Shown here one piece after another: positions 22,640 through 35,179 of a stretch of DNA of 64,000 nucleotides (position 1 is its first letter; each line of letters starts with the position of its first letter). The stretch is from Loxodes magnus (taxonomy: Eukaryota; Ciliophora; Karyorelictea; Loxodida; Loxodidae). The stretch is taken from contig CAMPDV010000078.1 in NCBI GenBank assembly GCA_946699065.1, positions 806,001-870,000 of the forward strand. The letters run 5' to 3'. The notes below the pieces were generated by a model that was given only the letters and a program-made list of their open reading frames with translations, did not search any database and was not told the origin of the DNA. The translations under genes were made by a program, and so were the position numbers.

Positions 22640-25600
22640 AAAAATTTAGGAAGAACTAAGCTATTATATTAGAAAATAAGCGCAAAGATAGGAATTCAAG
22701 ATAAGCATATGAAAATTAATATTTCTGCTTGTGTATATAAATTATAAAGGAAATTAAGCAATAATAAAAATTAGAGATAAATCTTGCTAAATTAATTATT
22801 ATATAAAAATTAAATCTAGAAAAAGAATAACCAGGGTAATTATATAAATTTAAATAAAGCAAGGTATTTTATATAAAACTTATTTTCTTAAAATTTGAAA
22901 TGGCACTTGAAGTATCTTATATAAAAAATCTAAGTGATTTTAGATTAAAAGCTATTTTTTATATCTGATTTACTTTTTTTTTATTTTTTATTTTATTTAA
23001 TAAAACGAAATGAGATCTATAATATTTTTTAAGTCGAAAAAATTAATTCTTTTAAGATGATCAAGATTTTAGTCATCATAATATAAAAAATTTTTACATT
23101 TGCGCTTTGAAAACATTTTAATTAAAAATCTATTATTAGACTTACACTTATAAGAATTTTTTATCTTCATATATTATATTTTTATTTTACTTGAAATTTA
23201 ATATTTTTTTAGCTATGTTTAAAGCTATATTTATGCTATTTTATTAATTTATACTATAAATTTAATTTATAAGCATTTAACTTGATTTAGCAATATTCTA
23301 TTAATCGTTCTAAAATATTTTTCTTGCTTCAAATTTAATCTTTTCACTTAAATTTTTTTAATTAGTATGTAATTAATTACATACTTGAAATCAAATATTT
23401 AAGGAGATTTTAATTTTTTTTTCTTCTATAATTTAAAATTAAGTTTTAGTTCGTTAATTTTCGCTCTTATTAAACTTTTTTATGTTTAAGCATTTCTTCC
23501 CTAATATTACATAAAAAATACTCTTTATGTTCTTTAATATTCTAGTTGCATTAATCTACATCTATATCCCTTTTTTAGCATATATAGATTATTAGCAATT
23601 CAATTTCCTTTTTTATTCTAAGATTATTTTTATTTTATATTCAAGTTTTAAATTCAAATCACTATAAGTTTAATTTATTTAAAAATTCTCTTTCTTTCTT
23701 TATTTATTTCTATCTCATCTCTTCTACATTTTATTTATTAACCTTCATCTTCTTGACTCATTTCATTATATAGGCAAACAAAATATACAATTATTTTTAA
23801 TTTCATGTATGGTCATATTATATTTAGATGTTCTAATAATGTACCTAATTATTAAGTTATAATTATTTAATAGCAATTTAAGTTTATCATCTTTTATCAA
23901 TCTAAACTTAGCTTATTTAAATACTTCTTTATCAACTTTTATCTTTTAGAATTATCCTTTAATCCTTTATTAAGTTACTTAAAATTTTTTAATTTATTAT
24001 TTTAATCTTAATTTTCATGAGAGAAATGAATTCTAAGAAACAATAAAGGCAATAAATTATTCTTTTAACTTAAAAAAAATTTGCAAATAATACTTCCATA
24101 AATTATAACTGCTTGCTAAAAAGCTAAAGCAAACAAACTAGTCTTCATAAATAAACACTTAATTTATTTAATTAACTATTAATATTAACTAAAGATTTAA
24201 TATTAGCAGTGTCTAATCTTAAAGTTAAAGAAAGGAAAATAAGTTTAAAAAATGATATAAATTAATATTTTTATTAAATAGTTAAGTTAAGTTTAAGTTT
24301 ATAGTTCTTAGGGAGAGCTTTACAGATATCTTCCGTTTTCTCCTGCTCTCTCCTAAACTAAAGGATGTCGTAGGACTTTACTAGTTGCCATCCTTGTCTC
24401 CTTCCCGAAATCCAATTTTCCTACAGGTTCTTTCTCCCGTTATTATAGTCGTTGGCTTTTGAGTTATATTATTAATTATGAAATGAGCTAGAAAGCATTT
24501 TTATCTAAATTAAATAAGAAATTTTTTTCAAATTTATAATTGAAGTTGAGATATATAAGTAAAAATATCTATTTTCACCTAAAAAATTATTAATAATTAG
24601 CTTTTTCTAATTTATCAAATATAAGCAACATTAAAAAAATACTTTTTTAAGATCAATCTTACAAAAAATAAAAATAGTTTAATTGTGATTTAGAAAGCAA
24701 TAAAATCTTATAGTTAGCTATGAATATTTAATTAGAGGTATAATCTAAGTAAGCTAATAAATGATAATAGCATATTAAATAAATTAATTCTATTTAAGAA
24801 TCAATATTTATAAAATTAACTTTAAGCATATTTATAGGAATTATTTAGTAATAATATAAGAAAATAAACTTAACTAAATGTAAACTTTTTAATTAATCAG
24901 CATGACTGTAAGTTAAAAATAAAATCCTCTACTTGTTTCAAATTTATAAACTTAAAGCTTTATTAAATTAAATTTTTAAATATAATTTTATTTAAAACTA
25001 TTAAGAGTCAGAATATCATATAATTAATCTAAAGAAAAAATTACAAAATCGACATAGAAAAGATAACTAAAGGCTTAAATATAAAAAGGTAAAAGTGAAT
25101 TGTTTACTCTCTAATTAATTTAAACCTAAGAAGCCTAATTAATTATAAAATAATAATATAAACATCTTAATAATAGAAAATAGATATCTTTAGCCATTTT
25201 CTATCTAAATTTAGTTTAAAACTTATTTAAAAAAGTTATGAATTTAACATAAGAATACTGAGAAAATAATAAGGAATTTTAAAAAATTGTAAAAATGTAA
25301 GTGCAAATAAATGTTTAGTGAATACTGATGAAAATAATTCTTGTATATTTATCGTGAGTTAAAAATAGTTAGTTAGAATTTAAATTTATTTTAAATAGTA
25401 ATAATTAATAATTTAACATTTAAAGCCTTTCTTGATAAAGCTAAGTCTATTATTGCTTTAATAACTTTAGTTTTTAACTTCTCATGAATTATTAATGAAA
25501 AATATAATTAACTATCAATTTTATTTTTAATCTTCTTTTGCTAAATGATAGAGTTGTTTAAATAATAGATTAAGACTTGGTATTTTCTAAGTTAATCATA

Positions 25601-27690
25601 TATTAAATAAACATAGAAATTTCAACAATATAAAGTTTTATCTTAGCTTTTTACAGAAAACAAAATTAACAGAAATAGAACTAGCAGTCTTCATCTTACA
25701 TTGGAATTCCTTGTAGTCCATGTATTTATATTGATAAAATCTAAAAAATTCCTTAAAAAATTAAAATATATGGACTTATTATTAAATTTAGCCTTTGATT
25801 TTGGAAAAACTACAAAATAATAAAATATTAACTATATATATTTCTATAAATAAAGAAAGGATATAAGAAAGAGATTTCCTTTTATAATTTCTAAATTACG
25901 AAATTTTAATAAAGTTTTATCTTAAATAATAGGATAGTTAGCATAACTATAAATTAACTTTTGGATTCAATCAAGTGTTTTCTATTTCAGTCATCCTACA
26001 ACCCTAATTTTTTATAATATTTTCAATTCACATCGATGAATTGTAATAAATAAGCTTTATAAATTTTAAATAGTCTTCAAATAAAAAGTGGAGTAGAGTA
26101 ATGAAAAAGTTATTAATAATTTAATTTCCCCTAAATAAAAAAAATTAAAAAGATAAACTAAATAAAATTTATTCCAATGAAAGCTTTAGCTTAGTAAGTT
26201 TTAAATTAATGTATATACGAAATTAAATAATTTAGTAATATATTTTAGTTCCTAAGCTTTATTTATAATAATTATAGCTATTTATTTTCTTTTTAAATCA
26301 TTATTATATGAAAACTTTGAGTAAAGATATTTATAATGCTTAAAATTAAAAAATTATAAAAATAAACTAGAATCAAAGATAAAACTTTTATTATTTATAT
26401 AGCATCAAAATTAAAAAATTAATAAATAACTAGCTTATTTATTTAGCTAAGCATAAATTTATATAAATAATCAGTTTATATTTTGGAATATATACCCTAA
26501 GAAATAAATTATAAATATAAATTTTTAAGCAAAAATAATTTCAAATTTTTTAAAAAGCTTATATAAATAGTTAATTCTTAATCACTTTTACCTTGATCTT
26601 TTATTTCAATTTATCTTAAATTTATTTAAAAGTTCCAGTAGAATTTATAATTACAATTGTGTTCATATTTTATTCATTCTTCATTATATTAAGACTAATA
26701 AATATAAATATCAAGTTTTTATTAGTTAATCCTAGATTTTACATTCTTTTAAATTTTTACTTAGATAACTTGATCAAACAAATTTAAGAGAAATTACTAA
26801 TAAATAATGAAATTGTATATATAAGGAAATTAAAAGATTATACCTTAAATTAATTATCCTTAGGAAAAAATGCTCAGAGATTGAGCGATTTAAGATAATT
26901 TAAGTTCTTAAAGTATATCAAGTTGATAGAATCAGTTATAATATTTTTATGCTTCGAATAAATTAACACAAAAGCTTTTGCTTACAATTTTATTCGAATT
27001 TATATTTTCTTTCAAACCACAATTTCAATACATAAACAAAAAGAGTGATCATTTAAGTTATAAACTTTTAAGTATGTAGAAAAAATTAAAATGTCTATAT
27101 TAATGAACTCTAAAGTTATTTAGGCTTTAACTTTTGATAAAACTGAATAAATAACTTGAATTATAAAATAAACTTTTTAATAGCCTTATTTCCTTTTTAT
27201 TAAATAATATCAATATAACTTTTTAATTTGTTAGATACTAAAATCCTTTTTTAATTAACTAGGCTTGGTTATTTATTCGCAAATCATTTAAACTTGTTTT
27301 TATTAATTTAATTAATAACTAAAATGATGTATTTACTTGATCATTGGCTATGCTAATCTTAAGATTATTCTTCATTGCTTTTATAAACATTTTAAATAAC
27401 TTTAAGAATCTAAGCACTATTTTATTTCTATTTTCTAAATTTCTTTTTATTTACCTTATTTAACAAAAATTTAAGCAGATAAAAAGAAAATCAGGTCAAT
27501 TTTTAGTTAACTAGCTTAAACAAGAAAGCATCCGAAATAGAATAATTTTAGGTAGGATGATAGACAAACTTTATAGCTACTAAAATTATAAATAAAGCTT
27601 AATATTAAATTAGGTTAGTCATAATATTATTCTAAAAGCTTTATAATTTCAATCTATTTATTAAGAGATATAAAAGTTTAATTGTATTTT
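22640..27690. other. 5 kb AT-rich region with no gene recognised
   Basis: Composition is extremely A+T-rich and no frame stands out on either strand. The only exception is a GC-richer island at 24300-24445. The region lies upstream of both the LINE and the gene at 27696 and may contain decayed elements below my recognition. Confidence 0.4.
24300..24445. other. Isolated GC-richer island
   Basis: About 145 bp of pyrimidine-rich sequence (CTCCTGCTCTCTCCTAAAC, CTTGTCTCCTTCCCGAAATC) in otherwise very AT-rich DNA. No protein frame or tRNA fold. In style it resembles the island at 13535-13835, but I see no clear base-level match. Confidence 0.35.
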
Positions 27691-27695
27691 CAGAA

Positions 27696-30600
27696 ATGGA
27701 TGTTGAAACTTAAGTGCTGTGAAATTAATCTGTAGGAATTATCGACTATAACAAGATCTACTAACATAAACATGATAAACATGGTTATAACGAAAAACTT
27801 CCTGTGTCTTTAGAGAAAATAAAAAAGAAAGAAGAAGGAAATATTTATTTTGTTTTTAAAAGATAAAAAGCAATACCAATGACTGAGTTATAGGCTTTAT
27901 TCCCAAATATATAAATCGAAAAAATATTAAAATTCAACAAGAATTTATAAAAGTGAAAATAACAAAATAATTGAATACGCCTGAAACATAAAAGAGGCTA
28001 GCAAACTTATTAAAGTAATTTTATAAAAAAGGCTATTTACTAAATTAAGATAAAGTTTATCTTTGGTGTGGATATCTAAAGCGAAAACAAACTTGAGTAA
28101 GATATGAAAGAACTTGAGAAAAGATTTGGAATAGAAATTATAAAAAGTACTTTATTTATAATTTTTAGTTTATAGATCTAAGAAAGAAATATCCAGCATT
28201 AGTTACAAGAACACTTATAAAATCTGGCTTAAAATTATTTCAAAGGTATTGCTCCTAATATAATTGAATTATAAAGCAAAAACAAAGAAATTAAAGAGGA
28301 GATAAGCTCATATAAGCAAATTTAAGACCTTAGTTTAATAGCCGCAGTAAATAACTTAAAGTATTATAATATTAATTGTTTATAAGATAGAAAATGATAA
28401 TTTCATAAATTAATAGAGGAAAATATCAAAAATTTCTAAAAATGATCCTCAAAATATGAATAAATTAGAAAAACTATAAAAACATCTAAATTATAAAATT
28501 GTTTTCATAATTAAAATTAAAAATGCGAATAAAAAATACCATTTAAAGATCTAGGATTTTGCAACTAAATTCTAATTCGTATTCATAAAGATGATTTACA
28601 AGCTACTAGATTTTATTAATTCGCGCAAAGAAAAATAAATAAATAATGAACTCTCCTAAAAGTTTTGCTCACTTCTAACTTAGATTACGTAATTTAAATC
28701 TAAAAGGAATATAAGAAAACCTTAAGAAGTTTAGGAGATTCTCAATTATAAGTAAAACTGCTCTGCACTTTATGTGAAATAGAAAATTTAACCCTTATTT
28801 AGAAATCCAATTTCCAGAAAACACTTAATAGTATAGCCTTTTCCAAAAAATATTCAATAATAGATCAAAAATTGTAGTATAGTTTACCTCATTAGAGATA
28901 GAAAATCTTATAAAAATATTTTGGTAAACTAATTAGCGTTTTTAGCTAAAGATATGTTCCTAGATATTGCAATAGAATCTATTTTAGCTAGCGAAAAATT
29001 TTCTGAATTTAAATTTATTCCTTAACTTTATCGGATAAAAAAGTAGCAAATTAAAATGATAATTTTAGAGGGAGATTTCTAGTAATACTTAAACTACCCT
29101 TTAGACTTTATTAGAGATATGAATAAGAAAAGAGAAATCTGCGACTATGAATGATTTCTTATCGAAAAGATATATCTATTTATTTAAAAAATATTGGCTC
29201 CTCCAGAATAAGAGTAAGACTTTTTCGATCAGGAATAGTGATTTTAAAAATTTATTACAGCAAACGAAAACTCAAGTTTTTCTCATCTAATTTAAATGTT
29301 CAAGATCTTACAGGAAAAATAAAATTAAAAAGATTGTCTGGAAGAATTTATAAAAAGGATATTTTGGACTAGAAAAGTATTGAGTAAGAATAGCTTAATT
29401 AGTTATTAAACAATTACTTGAAACAAAAAATAAATTGAAAAAATGAAAAAGGGTAAGAAAATAAGTGAAATAAAAAAGAAGTGACCATATTTCTAAAAAA
29501 TTAAATCTTTTCAATATCTTAAAGCTTTTCTTAAAAGAATAGTTAAAGATCAAGCTTGGAAAAATAAAATATTTAATTACGCAATTAAGATTCCGCTGTG
29601 AACTTTACATTCCAGTAGAGCCTGTATTTGAAAATTAAATATATTAACCATATAAAATTAGTGAAAAGCCTTAGTTTAAATACAAAAGATAGCTAAAATT
29701 ATAAGAGTTAAATGAAACAAAACCTAAAAATAATTATAAAAAGCTAATAAAAGGTTTAGTTATATAAATAACATTGGATTATAAGTGAAGAGAACAAATA
29801 AATAAAGAATTTTTAGAAATAAACTAAAAAGAAAACTATAAAAAAACATGAGAGAAGATAGATAAATAATAATATTTAGAAAGCTAGCAAAACTAACTAT
29901 ACATATGAATAGAACATATATTCAAATAGTTCTAACTAAATTCATTCTAAATAGCAATGTTTGCTTTCTTCTTCTTCTAAAAAGAAAGCCTTTTTTCTTA
30001 ATACTTATAGCAAAACGTAATGAGTTTCGAGATGCTAACTTATATAATTAAATAACCAACCATTAAAAATACCCTGGAAATTTCTTAGATTTACTAAGAT
30101 CCAACAATGAAAGATAGATTTACTTTCTTTTTTAATTTATATTTAGGACATTTTATATAAAATCCTGAGAAAGGAATTATCAAAAATAGTGATATTAATA
30201 AAAAATAATAATAACTAATTCAGCTTAGCAAGTAGTTTAATAAAATGAGTACAACTAAATAGAGAAACATACCTAAGCTTATCAAATAGTAAAAATGAAC
30301 TTTTAAAGAGTCAACAAAGGTAAAATGGTTTCATAGTAGAATTTAATTTGAGCCAAGAAAAAGAAAAATTAGTTTCTTAATATTTTAATCCTAGTTAAAT
30401 TTAGAAAATACTATAGGCTATTAATAGATAAGATTGAATAACTTTGGATAATAGTTAGACGGAATAGGACGCAGTAAATTGGATCAACTTTGAAAAATAT
30501 ACTAAAATTTCCAATAATGAAGAATAGATAACTTAATTAAATTAAGTGCTATATGGATTAATGATAATAATCTAAGGAGGCTTAATTCCTTTAAAAATTT

Positions 30601-31260
30601 TAAAGGAATACCAAATTTTAAATGAGGGAAATAACCAAGAACTTAAAGATAATAGTATTAAATTAGATTCTAAAATTAATCCATCATAATCAATAAATAA
30701 TAACCAAAATAGAATTCTAGTAATTGAGTGGAAATTCGTTTAAGATTTAGAAATAAAAATAAAGTCTTTGCTATAAAGTTACTAGATAGAAGATTTTAAT
30801 TTATAAGCATTTTATTGATGCTACTTTAAAATACCTAAAAGACTAAAAATATTAAGCAAAGCTAAATTTGTAAGTTTTTTAACTCAGTAAAAATTAAGTC
30901 AAACTAATAAAAATCTTAGTTGCAAAGCTAGGAAAGATATAAGGAAGAAAATTTAAAATTAATATATAAATAATTTGCTTCTTAAGTATAGAAATTAGAA
31001 GAAACATTAAATAAGTAAGTTTTATAGCAGAATTAAGTTAAATCTAATACTTATAATTTAGCAAAAGAAAGAGTAGAAAAGCCAAAAACTAAAGATAGGA
31101 AGATTACATCAAACCAAAAATTAAACAGGTTTATAGAAGAGTGCTTGTAGAAAAAAAAATGTTATCAACATTCTTAAAATCAGGAGAATAGTAGCAAAAT
31201 ATAACTAAAATTTAGGAATCTAAAGATAGAAAATCGATTTAGTAAACTTTTCCTTTTATT
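27696..31260 (+). CDS. Large uncharacterised protein, probably multi-exon
   Basis: ATG at 27696 opens a convincing frame (IIDYNKIYQHKHDKHGYNEK, then KKKEEGNIYFVFKR and MTELQALFPNIQIEKI). Coding-like sequence then alternates between frames to about 31260, as expected if 14-30-nt introns are common. Strong segments include AKDMFLDIAIESILASEKF (about 28950), an acidic RDMNKKREICDYEWFLIEKI stretch, PVEPVFENQIYQPYKI (about 29610) and DPTMKDRFTFFFNLYLGHF (about 30100); the end is Lys/Gln-rich. The product would exceed 1000 residues. No signal peptide and no domain that I recognise. Exon limits are not resolved. Confidence 0.5.
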
Positions 31261-31299
31261 TAATTTTATACTAAATAAGCAAATTAATAAAAAAATTGT

Positions 31300-33010
31300 A
31301 ATAAATTATAATTATTAATTTATCTATTATTTATAAAAATTACAACTAAGAAATCATAAGAGTCTATATTTAAGTTTTATCTATAAGAACAAAGTTAAAA
31401 ATAGAAAAAGCATTTGATTTATTTATTAGATTCAAGGAAAATTATGAAATAAAATTTACTAAAAATGTTTTTTATTTAAACTAAGAATTAGTGAAAGAGT
31501 TTAAATACAATTATTATATTTAGACGTTTTAAATCCTATCTAAAAATAAGAGTTATAAGCTAAATATAAAACTCATTGCTCATTAATTATTTATCTTAAA
31601 TCTAATAAATCCTTCTTTGTTAATAATTAAAAAAAGTTAAAATTGAAAGCAACTTAATCGAGAATTTTAACTCAATTTTCTTAGCATTTTCTTGAATTTA
31701 GAATTTAAAAAAGTGATTAAAAATTGTTAATAAGAGGTGATTCTCATAGAAGATACGAATACTAAAAATGCATTTTTATTGATAAGATGAATAAACATTC
31801 AAGTAATTCTTAAATTGTAAAAATAAATTTTAACTTAAATGATTAAAATTAAGAGATGAATATTCCTTTAATTTTAAATATAATAAAAAATACCTTTTAT
31901 TATTATTTTTTGTTCTTAAGCCATAATTAAAGTTCTATTAGATGCTTTCTAAAAGTACCTTGTTATTAAACTTTATTAAACTTTATTAAGATTTGTTTAT
32001 TTATATTAAAAAAGCTTTATAATTATTTCTAAGCTAATTTTAAAGAATTTTATATAGGCATAAAATTATAGAAATAATATAATGTAGATATAGCTTTTAT
32101 TATATAGCATTTCTTTCTTTTAATTTAATTAAATTCTATTTGCGGATACCAAAAGAAAAGTGAATAATTTAGAATTTAGATCTTTCGAACTACAAACCAA
32201 GAGCTCCGTATTTGATTATTTAATTAAACTATTAAATATTTTCTTATATTTCTCTTAAATATCTCCAAGGTATTTTATAATTAATAATTAAGAAGGATTA
32301 AAAATTAAGTTCAAATCAAAAGGTTTAAATGCCCTTTACATCTGTAGTAATTTAATCTTTTTATTTCTTAAGTTAAATTAAGTAAACCATCTATTGGCTT
32401 ATCTATTCAATTTAATCTGATAACTTATTGCTGTATACAAATATTTTATCTAGGGATTTATAAACATTTTAAGTTTCCAATTATTCTTTTTTTATTATCT
32501 AATTTTGAATTAATTTAATTTAAATATAAATTCACTAGATTTTACCTAAAGCATATTATATAAAATGCAAAGTGAAATAGAAAAGTTAAAAATAAAGCAA
32601 ATAAGTTTTAAAAAAGGTGAATTTATATTTTTTAGCTTAGGTTTCTATATACCGCTAAAATGTTTGCTTTAGTAACTTATTAATTTTATTATTTATGTAC
32701 AAGGTTATATCATCTAATTTATTATGAAATTCTCTTTTTTGTTTATAATGAATTTTTTAATTTTTAGTTTCTCAAATGATATTTATTAGCTTAAGTGAAA
32801 TTAAAAGCTCATAAGATCATAGCATGATAGTAGTATTAAGAAGAGTTATTAATTATTTATCTATTTTTTAAATAGTTTAAAGTTAAAGAAATTTATGTCC
32901 ATTATTTTCTTAATTTTTATACTTTTAGTTATGTTTTTATCATACATATAGATACTCTATCTTAAGGAATAGCTTTATCATTTTAAATTGCTATCTATTT
33001 AATTGATATT
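31300..33010. other. AT-rich region, no gene recognised
   Basis: No frame on either strand rises above background; no repeat or RNA gene seen. It separates two converging genes. Confidence 0.4.
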
Positions 33011-33013
33011 CTC

Positions 33014-33733
33014 TCAACCATTATCTAAATGTAGAAGTACTTAAACTAAAATATTTTAAATAAATATAACCTTTGATATCACAATTATTATATTATATTA
33101 AATCTTCAAATTATATTGGAAAGTTTAAAATCTAGTTTGATCAATTCTGCAAAACTTTTTAGACTTCAGCTTAGTCTCTTCTTTCATAAAAGAGTCCTCA
33201 ATTTGACTATTTTATTACTAATCATCATATGTACTATTGCTTTCATATTTATAATCTTCTGTATTATTTTTCTCTTCATAAGATTCATTCTGATTATTTT
33301 ATGCTTATTCATCCCTTGCACTATCACTAAAATTATAAACTTCATTACCTTTTTGATCCACTTACTAATCATCATTTGAGAAAATTTGTTCTTACTGAGT
33401 ATTGTCCATGTCTTTTTTTTAAATTAATTCATTTTGAGCAACATTCTCTTCTTAAGAACTGTTGGTGTTTATTTAAATTTATTGAATATCTTCTGAGTTA
33501 TTAACCACTTCTTATATTTCGTTGGAACTATTTTTCTCTTATTAAGCTTTATTTGAATCATTACTATATTATTAAATATCCTATTTTTAATTATTTGCCT
33601 AAGATTCTTCTTAAACAACTACATTTTCTTCTTTTATTTCTTACTTATTAGTTGCATTATGATTTACATTTACTTCACTTTAAACATCAAATAGCATTGG
33701 AGCTTGATTACAGCCTTAGAATTAACAATCCAT
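33014..33733 (-). CDS. Acidic, Asn/Gln/Glu/Ser-rich disordered protein
   Basis: ATG at 33733 to UGA at 33014-33016, exactly 240 codons in one frame. The start is MDCQFQGCNQAPMLFDVQ, with two Cys that could belong to a small metal site. Residues about 20-190 are almost entirely Asn, Gln, Glu, Asp and Ser, so probably disordered; a basic stretch (KEETKLKSKKFCRIDQTRF) follows. The plus strand of the same DNA gives only a very hydrophobic shadow frame. The last 40 residues are AT-driven and the true end may be near 33100. No function can be assigned. Its start lies about 50 bp from SINE-like copy 2, on the same strand as the next gene. Confidence 0.6.
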
Positions 33734-33782
33734 TGTTTGTAAATTTTAATATTCTATATTTACGCTATTTATACCTTGATAT

Positions 33783-34103
33783 TTGAATGATTGAAAAGAT
33801 GGTGGAGCTGAGAATGGCCTTCGTGACAACACTTTCTGGTTTTATGGCTAGGAACAAGTTCCTTTCCTGTCGCTGAGAAAGTCCCTGGTCAGGGTCATTT
33901 TCTGAAGGGAACACTGTCTTTGAGATTATCAGCTCTTGGTAGGGGCTTGAAGCCTGGCTGCTCATAGCGATGGAGCTCCCTAGCAGCTGTGCCTGGAGCA
34001 CAACAGGATATCCCCGTTATTCCATAAAAAGAGAGCGTCGGGTCGTGTAATCGGAAAGGAGTTTCCGGTCCAAAAACTTTTTTAGTTGAAATTAATTAAG
34101 AAC
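33783..34103. mobile_element. GC-rich SINE-like repeat, copy 2
   Basis: Full-length relative of the repeat at 15001-15297, sharing ends ATTGAAAAGATG and GAAATTAATTAA and the blocks AGGAACAAGTTCCTTTCCT, CAGCTCTTGGTAGGG and GAGAGCGTCGG. The right end again looks tRNA-like and is followed by T6. A 78-codon standard-code frame on the minus strand is a by-product of the GC content. The minus-strand gene at 35118 reads into this element in frame. Confidence 0.6.
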
Positions 34104-35118
34104 ATTTTAATAACTAGTTTCTAGCATAAATCAAGGAAACTATTATTTAGTAAGTTAGAATTTATTTTAAATTAATAGCTATTTAATTCCTTTTGTATTT
34201 CTACAATTCCAATTTTAAAGCATTTAAATTTAAAGATTTTATTTGCTTCTGTATTTTTATAATATTAATTTGCTTATAGATATTTAAAATAAAAGTTAAG
34301 CAATAGAGATGTTTATAATTTTAGCCTATTAGAAAAAACTTATAAGGGCAAATGAATTCATCTACTGTGAGTTTATTGCATTTATAGAATACTTCTTTAA
34401 GATATTTACCCTTAAATAAATTATTTGGTCTCAATAATTCCACTGAAAAAGTAGCCTATTTATATCTGGATATATCTACAATTTTTATACAGTTTAGTTT
34501 AAAGTTGAAATTTAGATATTTAAGAGATATAAGTAAATTAAAAGATTTTAAACAATTATAATATTTTTCGTTGAAAGTCTAATATTTTTTTCCGCAAAAA
34601 ATAACGCAAATTATACAAGGCTCAGATAGTTTCCATCACTACTAGATATATACTATATTTTTATTCTAGTTATAACCATTTTCAATCTAGAATTAATTTA
34701 GATATTTTAGTATTAAAGCAATAAACATTAAAATAGAAAAAGGCATTAAAGAATAATAACTTTATACTAAATAAAAGATAGGATAGCTTATTTTACAGTA
34801 TCCCTTTCAAAGTATTTTGCTTTTTTTATTTAGAGTTAAATTTAGAAGGAGGTATTATGGTAATTACGCTTCTTGCTTCTGACTTAATTTATTTTGAAAA
34901 AAGTAATTACTTTAAACTGCTATTAATACATGATTATATGAGAACATCAACATCTGAGGCTAATTAATAAAATAATCCTTATCTAACTTCCTTTTGAAGT
35001 TCTATTTTTGTCAAACTTAAAAAGCTTATCCAAGCTATTTCAAAGTTTAGTTTTTTAGTTCTAAGATTAAGATTTTTTGATTTTGTTTAATAGATTGAAT
35101 AAATAGACTTGCACTCAT
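33895..35118 (-). CDS. Uncharacterised protein, possibly ending inside the SINE-like repeat
   Basis: ATG at 35118 (MSASLFIQSIKQNQK) starts a frame that keeps good composition to about 34120, with no intron needed. It has a Cys-rich stretch (PCIICVIFCGKKYQTFNEK) and LRPNNLFKGKYLKEVFYKC. Three in-frame UGA codons in the body are read as Trp. The first UGA beyond the good region is at 33895-33897, inside the SINE-like repeat, making the last ~65 residues repeat-derived (1224 nt in all). An earlier end near 34110 is equally possible. It diverges from the receptor at 35180 across only 61 bp. No domain recognised. Confidence 0.5.
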
Positions 35119-35179
35119 AGTGTTTAATATCTGAATATTATTTAAATTTTATCTGCAAGGAATAGCTATATTTAAAAAT
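35119..35179. promoter_or_regulatory. Shared promoter region of a divergent gene pair
   Basis: Only 61 bp separate the start codons of the minus-strand gene (35118) and the receptor gene (35180), so both must be driven from this stretch or from within the 5' ends. No specific element is recognisable in it. Confidence 0.4.

Noticed and set aside
33116..33379. Plus-strand hydrophobic 87-codon frame
   Set aside because: It is the complement of the Asn/Gln/Glu-rich minus-strand gene; its Ile/Leu/Phe content is a mirror of Asn/Glu/Lys codons.
33765..34001. 78-codon standard-code ORF
   Set aside because: Lies within the SINE-like repeat; the second copy at 15001 does not preserve the frame.
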